DNA from: Nectonema munidae
Taxonomy: Eukaryota; Nematomorpha; Nectonematoida; Nectonematidae
DNA length: 64,000 nucleotides
Assembly (NCBI GenBank): GCA_030549495.1
Contig: JAUIRK010000920.1
Location: forward strand, 310,001 to 374,000
Direction of reading: 5' to 3'
Shown: piece after piece, positions 13,601 to 21,162 of the stretch
Position numbering within the stretch: position 1 is the stretch's first letter
How the letters are laid out: every line of letters starts with the position of its first letter
Translations under genes and position numbers: made by a program
The notes under the pieces: model-generated
Told to the model about the DNA's origin: nothing
What the model saw: only the letters and a program-made list of their open reading frames with translations
Databases searched by the model: none

Positions 13601-16600
13601 AAATAATCAATGGGGTTGATGGGCTAAAAAGTTTGAGGATCCCTGGTCTAGAACTAAATGAAAATGGAAATCCATGATGGAAAGAACCTGTGTCATTGTT
13701 AAACAAGAGAAAGGCGGCAGAAGTGAAAAAACACACACAGCAAGCGAAATCCGAAAAGCATTGAGAGCAAAGAAGAAAAGCAAGTTTGTTAAGTTTATAA
13801 TATAATGAGAAGAAAAATTATAGAATGCCCAAGAAATAATAAATTAATGTGTACCTTTTTTGTCAGTAGACTCGGAATCCTTTGCTTCATCTTCGGCAGA
13901 AGAATCAGCATCTTCTTCCTCATCTCCTTCTTTTTCTCCGTTTTTTTCTACAGATTTGGATTCCGTGTCCTCTTCTGAATCATCAGGACATCCTTTGTTT
14001 TCTTTTCCTTCTGCTGCTGTAACACCATCAGGACAACAGCCAAATTCACTCTACGATAAAAAAATGATGATTAGTATTGTTAGAGCCAGCTTGTTTTCGA
14101 CAAAACGTATCTAATTTTTTGACTCCTAAGAAAAAAACAAATTCATTTTTTCTTAATTTGAAAACAGAGGATTAAATACAGAAAATTAGATTTTTTGAAA
14201 TTCTCAACTTGGATTATTGCGCTTTTAGCGAACGCTTAATAACAGAATGTTAGAAGATATCAGGTTGAAGGAACGGAGGGTAAAAAAAATTGAATCACGT
14301 GTAGAACCATCACCCCATTTTTCTCACAAGTGTTAACCTGTCTTTAACTTATGTAAATGCTAAAAATGTAGTTCGCTGTCAACACATTGAGTAATATTGG
14401 AATAAACAAAAATATATTAAAAATATGCCTGGATGCAAGAAACTATGTGGAGAAAGATTTGCGAGAAACGCATTTTTAACATGTCTGCATATAAGTGAGC
14501 AATTTATTTTATGAATAAACTTTTTTACTTTTTTTTTAAAAATTCAATGATTTTTTTAAGGTGCGAACATTTTTTAATGGTGGCAAATGTTCTTAAATTG
14601 TATTAGCCAAAAATTGATCAACCCTAATATAAAATCTAAATGATCTTAGAACAGAATGGAATGATGGATTCAATAAGATTTTCTTGAATAAAAAAACATC
14701 AGATTTGGCAATTACCAAAAGCAAAAAATAAGATATAGAATATAGGGTTTTGAAGGAAATTTCAAAGTAAATTTGGAAATTCTGAACTCATTATGCTTGA
14801 TACTTTTATAAAAAAATTAAGTAGAATTGTTAGATGTGCCGCTCTTTAACGGGATTCTCTCGGCTATACCGAATCATTCATTAGTCAATACCGGGAGATA
14901 AGAACTTTGAGGGCCTTCAAAAAAAATGGTTTGAAAAATGTGCCTAGAAGTATGATTACTTTACTTCCCTTCTTCAATCTAAAAAATCACGTAATTAATT
15001 CTTCATTTTAATTTCTCCTTCACCATCTTAAAATTGACGCCCCCATCAAAACAATTTCATTTTAAAACTATTTTTCAAATAACAAATATAAAATATAAAT
15101 ACAGGGATCCCCTTCCCACGAATAAAATAGTAAAACTTTCAGGCAAAAGCTGGCACATTAAAAAACCAGCTCGATAAGATGGGGCGAATATTTTTTGGCC
15201 CACGTTCCCTCTTAAAAGTCAAGTTACGTCCTCGCTTTATGGGAAATTCCCCAAATGGGTTCCACGGAACATAGGCGTCTGGATTAAATAATTTTTGGGG
15301 TTGAGATAGGATTCTTTTTTAATGTATGAAGGGAGGACATTATAAAAAACTTCATCTAAGAGCGCTCTTTACAGCATCATTTTCTAAGGAAATTGATGAT
15401 GTAAAGACCTATACGTCACTAACGACGCAAAACTAAAATTAGAAATAAGTGCTAATAAGTCATCAATCATATCGGTGATGTTATAGTAATTATTAATTAA
15501 AAATATTTAAAAAATTAAGTTTAATTAAGCATTAGTGTCGTTCGCGATGCAAAAGAAATCGAAAAAAATATTGAAAAGATCAGAAATACGCAAAGTTGGA
15601 TCTATTAAATTTTTTTAATTAACATAAAGTTGATAAGTTAAGTCGTTCGCACAAATCCTTACGGATATCATGGCCCGGCCGGGAATGCTGAATCCAGGCT
15701 TTACCTAGATTTTTCCAATCCTACTAAAAACCAGGAAAGGGGCTGTTTCGAATGTTGTGCGTATATCCTAAATCGTCTATCCCTGTAGCGAAGTTAAACA
15801 TGAGCACACATCCTCTTTTTTTAAAACATATCATCAAGTATATCAAGTAAGTTTCACCATATGTTGTATACAAACAATTTTCAAATTTTAGTACAAAGAG
15901 TCCATGTACAAGTCGGTATCAATATATTTAAAAGCCGAATTGACCCGCTTCCCATTCCACGATGCTCCATTATGGATTTTAGTGCAAGTTTAGGAGTTTG
16001 GTGGGGTTGTTAGGATTAGTCTAGCCCAAGGCGATTGGTCTAATACATCAATTCGTCAATCTAAAAGATATTGGTTGTGTCGACTAATCTAAACTTCATA
16101 AAAAGAGTATAAAAAAGAAAATCTTAAATTGTAATGATTTATTCCATAAAAATACACAAAAAAACTCATTTAACATAAGCAATACTTACTGTTTTGGGGC
16201 TAAAATTTTAAATTATGAGCCAACGTTCGTGGAAAATCTAAAATTTCAATGTTCTTTTGCGTTAAAAACGCTCAATTTTCTCTTCCTTTTTAATAGCCAA
16301 AAAACTGTTAATTAAAAATTAAAACAAATTATAGACCAATCGTACCTTTGAACAAAATCGTTTTAAACCAATTAGGGTTGGACGAATTGGCATTAGACCA
16401 ATCATCAGGTTCCAAATTGTGCTATAGATTTAAATTTTTACTTAAAACTATAAAACTGAAAAATATAAAAAACAAAAAAACTCAAAAAAGACGTTAGTTA
16501 GTTGAAACTACTTTTTATTTGAATAAAATTCAAGGTCAAAATTTATAAAAAAAATCAGTCATTAAATTTTCCAATCTCATTTCATTACTTCATGCCCATC

Positions 16601-18202
16601 ACAAGCAAGCTTAGATTACTAAATTTTCAAATCAGCAATCGGATTAAACGAGACCCTTGAAAAAATTTCCTGATAACAAAGACCAATGATAGAAAAGATA
16701 TAAAGTGCATTTTCCACTAAAATTTGGGAGTGATTTTTAGCAATTTTTGATCAAAAGCAGACAATATCACAATAACCCAAAAAATAGGGACATCTGACAA
16801 CCCTATACGGAGAACGCCGAATCAATCATTTGAATAGTCATAATTAGTTAACCTTTTCAATCAATCAATCAATCAAAAAAAATAGTTTTTGTACATTAGG
16901 TACAAAAAAATCTGGGTACGAGATATTCCCAAAACTACATAAGAATTCACTAAATTGAACAATAACAGTTCTGTTTGCTATTATGTTCATTCAAAATTCA
17001 AAACAGGCACAGTAAAGGCATAATGGGGTGTTTTCATCGGGAAGGCACAATTGTACTACTTGTATCAAAATATGAGGAAAGAAGGCTGGATGGGCGACTG
17101 ACCCCACGATCTTGAGTATTCGAAGCCCGGTATCCAACCAATCTTTTACTCACGCCCTATAAAACCCACGAATCCATAAAAACCAAGAAATTCATGTAAC
17201 ATTTTTTAAAATTAAGTCTGCATTTTTTTTCAATTAATCCTTAAAAACACATCACTATTGTTGAAAGTCACTGTTAAACCTAACCTCGCTGACACCCTCC
17301 TAAGCTCCAACACCCCATAATAAGAAAATGTAGTGTAGGAACACTCTGATACATTTTCATTCCTCAATCTGCTCCAAATTTGGCGCTAAATGAATGCTAA
17401 AAGAATTTCCACCTGGCATCCGTGTCGGCGCGGGACATTCTAAATTGAGATGTTTCGGCGGCAACACAAAGGGGTCTCAGGCTACATGTTGAATAATGGG
17501 ACCGGTTGAGTGTTGCAGGTTCACTGAGCACTACAAGGGCGAGTAAACCGGCAGAGCCAGTCTCACTGCATAAATCTTTACATCAGACACTTGGGAAATA
17601 CTGAGTTGAAAGTTGAATTTTTCTATCCATTTTTTAAATGGTTGCGACAAGAAATAATTGATGGAACAAAAATTTGAAAAATGATGAACAAGAAGCATTC
17701 CAACTAAGGAAAAGCATTAAAGCACTCTGAAGAAACAAAATTTTACGAAAATAATCTTACAATAGCTGAAGTTTGTATGTGTACACTTGTGGACAAATAG
17801 TTCTATGATAAATGAAGTGATTTGCAAATTTGAAAGTGTCAACTAAAGAAAAGAACATTGCATCCACATTCATAGGTAGCCTCCACATTTATATACTTAT
17901 AAAAGCTATGTACGTCTATAAGAGGATTAACGCAAAGCGCTTATTCGTTCGGAATCGGTTCAGCATATGATTTCGGATCCCAGTTTGGGTTAAACAGGTC
18001 CGCAATGTTTGAACTCTTCTCAAGAGATAACTTTCGTGTGAGATAGCAGAAAAATAAACAAAAGAAAGCTTACCTCTTTACAATCCTCTGAAACGTCAGT
18101 AGTTTCCTCTTCCGAAGCAGCATCGCCATCATCTTGACACAAAATGCTGAGAGATAGGAGTGCTAAGACGAAGCACAAAAGCAAAATGTTTCGCAGTCTC
18201 AT
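346..18202 (-). CDS. Papilin-like secreted multi-Kunitz protein, whole gene span (17 exons seen, 3' end off window)
   Basis: Seventeen minus-strand exons with GT/AG borders join without a stop into 1558 codons: 18074-18202, 13855-14050, 11228-12526, 10583-10804, 10485-10526, 9851-10036, 8951-9259, 8000-8182, 6751-6930, 5891-6088, 5465-5588, 4623-4987, 3525-3848, 2691-3065, 1913-2185, 1060-1230, 346-444. The order is signal peptide, papilin-type cysteine cassette, long acidic segment, charged linkers, then eleven Kunitz domains separated by Pro-rich or basic linkers. Known of the family: papilins are extracellular-matrix proteins with a Kunitz array and this cassette. Missing here: the thrombospondin-1 repeats typical of papilin, so it may be a papilin-related lineage rather than an orthologue. 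Eight domains have only four cysteines, so protease inhibition is doubtful for most. The likely role is extracellular structure or binding (inference). All borders were read by eye; alternative splicing is not excluded. Confidence 0.85.
1060..1230 (-). CDS. Exon 16: Kunitz domain 10 (four-cysteine type)
   Basis: Acceptor after TTCTTTTCAG. SVVCNSPVDYGEG, RYYWDSVLGECKEF, RFSGDGGNDNNF and CQKIC; position 14 is Gly and position 38 Asp. 57 codons, phase 1 to phase 1, donor CCTG|GTATGT. Confidence 0.87.
1913..2185 (-). CDS. Exon 15: Kunitz domain 9 (four-cysteine) and linker
   Basis: Acceptor after TTCTTTTTAG. PCSQPRDAGPS, IKWYYDKDLKLCNQF, YYGGVGGNQNNF and CVTAC; position 14 is Ser and position 38 Val. 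The linker contains PSPVYEDYES. 91 codons, phase 1 to phase 1, donor CCAG|GTAAGA. Confidence 0.87.
2691..3065 (-). CDS. Exon 14: Kunitz domain 8 (four-cysteine) and long Pro-rich linker
   Basis: GDPCTMDKDPGTA, LMWYFNKETQLCDRF, YYGGQGGNSNRF and CEAKC; position 14 is Ala and position 38 Gln. The linker has a Gln run (SQQQQK) and Pro/Asp-Tyr segments (YVPPTTTLPPPPS, YNGDYDETDTPGYFDP). 125 codons, phase 1 to phase 1, donor TCGG|GTAATT. Closely similar to domains 7 and 9, suggesting recent duplication. Confidence 0.85.
3214..3500. repeat. Intronic direct duplication (about 105 bp, two copies)
   Basis: Segment 3214-3317 and segment 3391-3500 share an ordered set of words: GGTGATGTA, ACAAAATTGATTT, GCTTT, GAGCACG, AACACAA/AACATAAC and ACACGGCTGAAAAGC. 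They lie in the intron between exons 13 and 14, the second copy ending about 25 bp from the exon 13 donor. They are probably a remnant of local duplication in this part of the Kunitz array. Confidence 0.65.
3525..3848 (-). CDS. Exon 13: Kunitz domain 7 (four-cysteine) and Pro-rich linker
   Basis: GGDCDKDKDPGSS, IRWYFDPKTRICSRF, YYGGSEGNRNNF and CEKVC mark the domain (positions 14 and 38 both Ser). A basic linker RRPPVKSQKQAPRLPPAP follows. 108 codons, phase 1 to phase 1. The acceptor (AATAAAG) has a poor pyrimidine tract but aligns exactly with that of exon 14, both starting GAGGTGAT. Confidence 0.83.
4191..4298 (-). mobile_element. tRNA-derived SINE, family A
   Basis: Read on the minus strand it begins GCGTGAGTAAGGTTGGTTAG, has the pol III B-box-like GGTTCGATCCC and ends in the shared body GCGCAATTGTGCC and GGTACCTTTAC. 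Five other windows copies (17012, 39396, 40966, 51230 and, in part, 42861) share it. Inserted in the intron between exons 13 and 12. Confidence 0.75.
4623..4987 (-). CDS. Exon 12: C-terminal half of Kunitz domain 6 and Pro-rich linker
   Basis: Begins with the third base of the split Arg codon, then FDDMQACISSC supplies Cys51 and Cys55. About 100 residues of basic, Pro/Gln-rich linker follow (HPPPQDPRYTH, PPPPAYTPQYVP), ending in phase 1 at GAAG|GTAGGA. Together exons 11 and 12 are 489 nt, a multiple of three. Confidence 0.85.
5465..5588 (-). CDS. Exon 11: N-terminal half of Kunitz domain 6
   Basis: A 124-nt exon encoding NCKAEIDHGLG, ELKYAYSTDEMRC and KQFYYGGDGGNPN; it ends inside an Arg codon (phase 2) at AACAG|GTAACA. 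Position 14 is Gly and position 38 Asp. It is completed by the exon at 4623-4987. Only domains 6 and 11 of this array are interrupted by an intron. Confidence 0.85.
5891..6088 (-). CDS. Exon 10: Kunitz domain 5 (four-cysteine type)
   Basis: Acceptor after TTAATCTTTCAG. ICNLTKDAGKG, RFYFDPKSFSCKAFNY, SGFKGNGNNF and CLTFC are visible; position 14 is Gly and position 38 Phe. 66 codons, phase 1 to phase 1. The donor TTGC|GTAATT is weaker than the others, so the 3' border is less certain. Confidence 0.8.
6751..6930 (-). CDS. Exon 9: Kunitz domain 4 (four-cysteine type)
   Basis: Acceptor after TTTTGTTTAG. VCFLEKEEGKG, RFFYSPITRSCSEF, YKGDGGNENNF and CQDFC define the domain; position 14 is Gly and position 38 Asp. 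60 codons, phase 1 to phase 1, donor GCTG|GTAAAA. Confidence 0.85.
7620..7675. repeat. GAT microsatellite
   Basis: About eleven near-perfect GAT units from 7623 followed by an interrupted second run to about 7675, within the intron between exons 9 and 8. Confidence 0.9.
8000..8182 (-). CDS. Exon 8: divergent Kunitz domain 3
   Basis: A strong acceptor (TTTCTCTCTTAG) opens LCLRLSVPPFCTNF; YYFD, CMPFLRC, QNF and CNQHC follow. All six cysteines can be assigned, but spacing is off: 17 instead of 15 residues between the second and third, 5 instead of 7 between the third and fourth, and 14 instead of 12 between the fourth and fifth. The YGGC loop is replaced by FLRC. 61 codons, phase 1 to phase 1. 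The domain is probably decaying or remodelled. Confidence 0.75.
8951..9259 (-). CDS. Exon 7: Kunitz domain 2 (six-cysteine type, P1 Glu) and acidic linker
   Basis: Acceptor after CCTTCACAG. ICKLPEAKGSC then EESIPLFYHDYEFGSC gives the exact C-x8-C-x15-C-x7-C-x12-C-x3-C spacing of a full Kunitz domain. The residue after Cys14 (P1) is Glu, unusual for the family, whose inhibitors mostly carry Lys, Arg or a hydrophobic residue. A linker with a basic patch (SKDKKRSK) and an acidic patch (GEDDDADDSE) follows. 103 codons, phase 1 to phase 1. Confidence 0.88.
9851..10036 (-). CDS. Exon 6: Kunitz domain 1 (four-cysteine type)
   Basis: 62 codons, phase 1 to phase 1. The domain starts SEVCSYEKDTG and contains FHYD, GACSQFWYAGSGGNKNRF and ECEETC. 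By BPTI numbering Cys5, 30, 51 and 55 are present; position 14 is Gly and position 38 is Ser, so the 14-38 disulfide is absent. The hallmark aromatic-Gly-Gly-Asn core is kept. Confidence 0.85.
10485..10526 (-). CDS. Exon 5: 42-nt charged micro-exon
   Basis: A strong acceptor (TTCTTCTTTTTTTAG) and a donor (ATAG|GTAAAT) bracket 42 nt, phase 1 to phase 1, encoding GKEKEEKQEKPKI. Composition matches its neighbours. Its symmetric phase means it could be skipped without harm to the frame. Confidence 0.65.
   Translation of the reverse strand, partial: EEKRRKKSKKNQK
10583..10804 (-). CDS. Exon 4: Asp/Glu/Lys-rich linker
   Basis: Acceptor after CATTTTTGCAG; 74 codons of charged sequence (starts EEEEKEGADDDG, ends DDKKKKGKKSKKNG), phase 1 to phase 1. 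Two in-frame donors exist: AATG|GTAAAA at 10583 and AAAG|GTAAAA at 10604, both phase 1, so an alternative end seven codons shorter is possible without a frame change. Confidence 0.7.
11228..12526 (-). CDS. Exon 3: 433-codon acidic, Ser-rich low-complexity segment
   Basis: The exon is 1299 nt, open throughout in one frame, phase 1 at both ends (acceptor after TATTTTTAAG, donor TCAG|GTATCT). Composition is dominated by Asp, Glu, Ser and Asn with no cysteine and no recognisable fold. Runs such as IDSDDEDEN and SNSSSSSSTS suggest an extended, highly charged region. Several Ser/Thr-Gly pairs beside acids (SSGTMDE, STGDDD) could carry glycosaminoglycan (inference). Two 42-nt tandem units at 11722-11805 encode the near-repeat NDDESPNEGE twice. 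In papilins this position would hold thrombospondin repeats. Confidence 0.8.
12527..13854 (-). other. Intron between exons 3 and 2
   Basis: 1328 bp of AT-rich sequence. I see no exon or clear repeat. Open frames inside it are short, begin at chance ATGs and lack any recognisable composition. Confidence 0.55.
13855..14050 (-). CDS. Exon 2: papilin-type cysteine cassette (GCCPDG) plus acidic linker
   Basis: The acceptor follows TTTATCGTAG and the exon opens in phase 0 with SEFGCCPDGVTAAEG, then KENKGCPD. With DCKE from exon 1 this forms the C-x6-CC-x11-GC arrangement seen in papilins and related Kunitz proteins. The remainder is acidic and lysine-rich (KEGDEEEDADSSAEDEAKD). It ends in phase 1 at an AAAG|GTACAC donor, and phase 1 is then kept by nearly all later exons. 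Confidence 0.85.
16025..16410. mobile_element. Probable MITE with imperfect inverted ends
   Basis: The words CGATTGGTCTAAT and CAATTCGTC at 16030-16061 recur as their reverse complements GACGAATTGG and ATTAGACCAATC at about 16376-16406. There are no coding remnants, and I could not fix target duplications, so the outer limits are approximate. Confidence 0.45.
17012..17155 (-). mobile_element. tRNA-derived SINE, family A
   Basis: A degraded copy in minus orientation: tRNA-like head ending at GCGTGAGTAAAAG (17155), body with the AGGAAAG and GGCACAATTGT words, tail reaching GGTGTTTTCATCGGGAAGG. The B-box region is mutated compared with the other copies. Confidence 0.7.
18074..18202 (-). CDS. 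Exon 1: signal peptide and first cysteine of the cassette
   Basis: ATG at 18202-18200 starts 43 codons. Residues 2-4 are basic or polar (RLR), followed by a strongly hydrophobic stretch to about residue 22 (ILLLCFVLALLSLSILC), a clear secretion signal. The rest is acidic (DDGDAASEEETT) and ends DCKE before a GTAAGC donor in phase 0. The upstream context CAAAG|ATG is acceptable for initiation. An arthropod-type initiator word TCAGTAC occurs at 18252-18246, which would give a 5' leader of about 48 nt, but no TATA box is evident, so the start site is tentative. Confidence 0.85.
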
Positions 18203-20276
18203 CTTTGCAGACTCAAAAGACAGACAGACAGCACTAGAAGAGTAAGTACTGAATCGGTGGTACGTAAAAAAGAAAAGTAAAGAAGTATTGCAAGATGGGT
18301 GATTGTGAAGTCAAAAAGATTCTTTCTGGAAGATTCGGAACGTAATGATTAGTGAGTGAATGATGGAACAGATAGAAGATGAGTGAGGGTGGTGCAAAAG
18401 GTGTATGCGTGCTTATTGGCAGAAGCGAAAGGGAGAGAGAGTGTTGTTTCGCTGTTTGGATGCGTCGTGTTTTCTAGGAGGTGCTCCGAACCAGATGTTT
18501 CTTGCTGATGTTTTTGTTGTAATTATTATCACGACGACTAATAAAAGAAATAAAAGTGTAGTTCTGTTGTTGACTTGTGTGAAATGTAAAATGTCAATGA
18601 AAAAAATTTGACGAAGACAAATTCAGAGTGTTGAAGGACGTTCTCGCTCGCTCTCTTATTTGCCGTTGTGCGCGGTGGTTGTGTGTGTGCGTGTCGTCTA
18701 TTTTGTTCTGATTTTGATCCAAAAGGAAAGGATGATGATGATGCTTCTATATCATGATCACAGGGATTAAGCAACTAGGCATGATGATGTGCTTCAATGT
18801 GATTGGCTCCTTTCGATGAGCCTCCAGACTTTCCTCAGAACATAGCAAATGCTATATGATGTGGTGTCCTGGATGGCTGGATGGATGGATTGGATAGCAT
18901 CAATAGATGGTGTGGCACAAGCAAGCACAAAGTTATCAGCATGAAATCAATATGGAAGAATCGTGAAGTCTAATCATTATTATCATCATACATCATTGAT
19001 ATTTATTCACCGTATGTGCTCCTGCTGCAATAATCACTTTGGTTCAAAGGATAAAATTGTGATGATGATGTTTTATTGACAAGACAGAAGGAAATATACA
19101 TACATGAATAGCACACATTGTGATGAGTTAATCTTTTTATATCCATCCATATAGTATTATATATCATTAATGACTTTTATATATGAGCGAGTGCTGGCTG
19201 TACAAACACGCATATATACACTCATCCTAAGAAACAGATGGACAAAGATAATGCTTTGTGTAATTGTAATAACGCGACGATTATTCTACAAAGTATACAC
19301 ACATATGGCGAAGGACACAATAAAGTTGATATTCTACAAGTCTCTACACATACAACATCGAACTATATAAGCATCACTCATTTGGAAATCGCTTTGGCCA
19401 TAACACATCATTCCTTCTTCAAGAAGGGCGTATTCACTTCCTCCATTTTCGTTCTCACTCTCTCATCTAAGATTCTTTAACTCTTTTATGAATAATGTGA
19501 TTCCTCATTGACTCATCACGACTATGACATCACGAAACGAAGTTTTCCCTTCATACCGTTGTCCGAGTGGTGGTGATTCTCTCGCGTTTTCTTCTATAAG
19601 TTCGTAGCACTTGGGGTGTAGGACATTTGGCTTTCTGTGAAACTGTTAGATATTTACATTATTAAAACTCTTGTATCAATGAAGGCTGTTAAAATTGTTA
19701 TAATGATTTTGGCTATTAGCACATTCAACTTTATAAAATTTATCAGATTAACTTTCTAACCGGACAAACTTGAACAACATTTCATCATAAAAGCGAACTT
19801 AAATGAAATTATACGACTGTGTAGAAATTGTGCTTGACGTAAAGAATTTTTGACAAAAAAATTACTTTACAAAAAATTTGGTAGGAAACCAAGTTAATAA
19901 AGGAATTGCCGTGAAAATTCGACTACAGATTTTTGATCAACCAATTTTGTATTTTGAAAAAACTAAACTTAAAAGTCACTCTTCTAACAGAAAACAAAAT
20001 TGAAAAAAATATAAACATCAATTTTATCAATAAATCACATCAATAATAATTATTGGGTTAGGGTAAACTTTTTATTTGCAAGAATCCACTTTTAAATATT
20101 CATTTTAATCAGGATTTTTTGGAAAGAAAAATATTTTTATTTTTGGCTAATTAGTCGGTTAATGTTTGCATAAAATATGTTCGGAATGATTGCCCTAATT
20201 CACAAAGTTCAATTTGGAGTGATTATTATTATTAATTTGAAGGGAAAGTTAAATTTATTCACCAAAATATTTAATA
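18203..20276. other. Upstream region of the Kunitz gene
   Basis: About 2 kb with no gene that I can support. It contains GAT/ATC-rich patches near 18730 and 18960-19070 and chance open frames only. Promoter elements for the minus-strand gene should lie at its left end; apart from an initiator-like TCAGTAC at 18246-18252 I see none. Confidence 0.5.
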
Positions 20277-20284
20277 GACGGAAG

Positions 20285-20530
20285 CAGGGGCGGGCCTCAT
20301 GGGCCTAGCCCCCCTATGAAAAATGGCTTCGAAAATTACCCTTACATGTATAAAAAAATTAATTTTTTGCAATTTATTCATGGCAAAATAATGTTAAAAA
20401 TATGAAAACATAGTGATTCTAAAAGACATAATACAGCTGTCGTATTCTCTGAAGACTTTTAGCAAAATTGCAAAAAAATTAAATAGATTTCGCCCCCCCC
20501 CCCTATAAGAAATTTCTGGATCTGCCACTG
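20285..20530. mobile_element. hAT-type MITE (246 bp)
   Basis: Ends are CAGGGGCGGGCC on the left and, read inward on the minus strand, CAGTGGCAGATCCAG on the right. It is flanked by 8-bp duplications differing at one base (GACGGAAG 20277-20284, GACGAAAG 20531-20538), the length made by hAT transposases. A C-run lies just inside the right end. No coding sequence. Confidence 0.75.
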
Positions 20531-21162
20531 GACGAAAGATTTTGTAACAATTTTCAGATGTGGGCAGCATTGAAGTGGACTTAATATTTTAGTTTTCATG
20601 AAAATTTTTAAAGCATATACTACACATATGTTAAATACACATATGTGGCATTCATTGTACTTAAGCAATAGTGTAACTTTTTAATTGCCAGCTCTCATTC
20701 CACACGATTTCTATGCGTTTAAAACATTTCGTAGCGATGACATTTCGCACTCGAGACATTTTGTACTGGTTAATTTAAACGCACAAAGCTAAAGGTGCGA
20801 ACGGCCTCTAACCGTAATAAAATTTTATACATTGAGAAAGGCACAATAGTTTCTTCTATCACAGTTCAAAGTACTAAGAAGGTTGCTTACTCAGTCTTGA
20901 AAACTTTATTCCTCAGTTTGCTAAATTTTCCTGCTTCATCGTTGATTTGCAAAATGGTGTCAAGTTTTTCAATATTTTTAGTTGAATCAAGGTTTTTGCT
21001 CTAGTTTTTGGCCTCAACTTCCGTTGAACGCTTTTCGTACTTAGTTTTGGGACATTAGTACACATTTTTTTAAATTTTGGATACGAAATGACCAATTTTT
21101 CGTATACGAATCGTCTTGAACTCACAGAAAATGTAGTCGAAATTTTTGAAACAATGCACTTT

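Larger units (their letters stand above)
14051..18073 (-). other. First large intron (4 kb) with repeat remnants
   Basis: Holds a SINE (17012-17155), a probable inverted-repeat MITE (about 16025-16410), a 5S-rRNA-like scrap (about 15740-15815) and an unassigned GC-richer patch (about 17400-17580). A shared word set (GAATCATTCATTAGTCA-like) occurs at about 14863-14903 and again at 16802-16843 in the same orientation. The rest is plain AT-rich intron. Confidence 0.55.
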
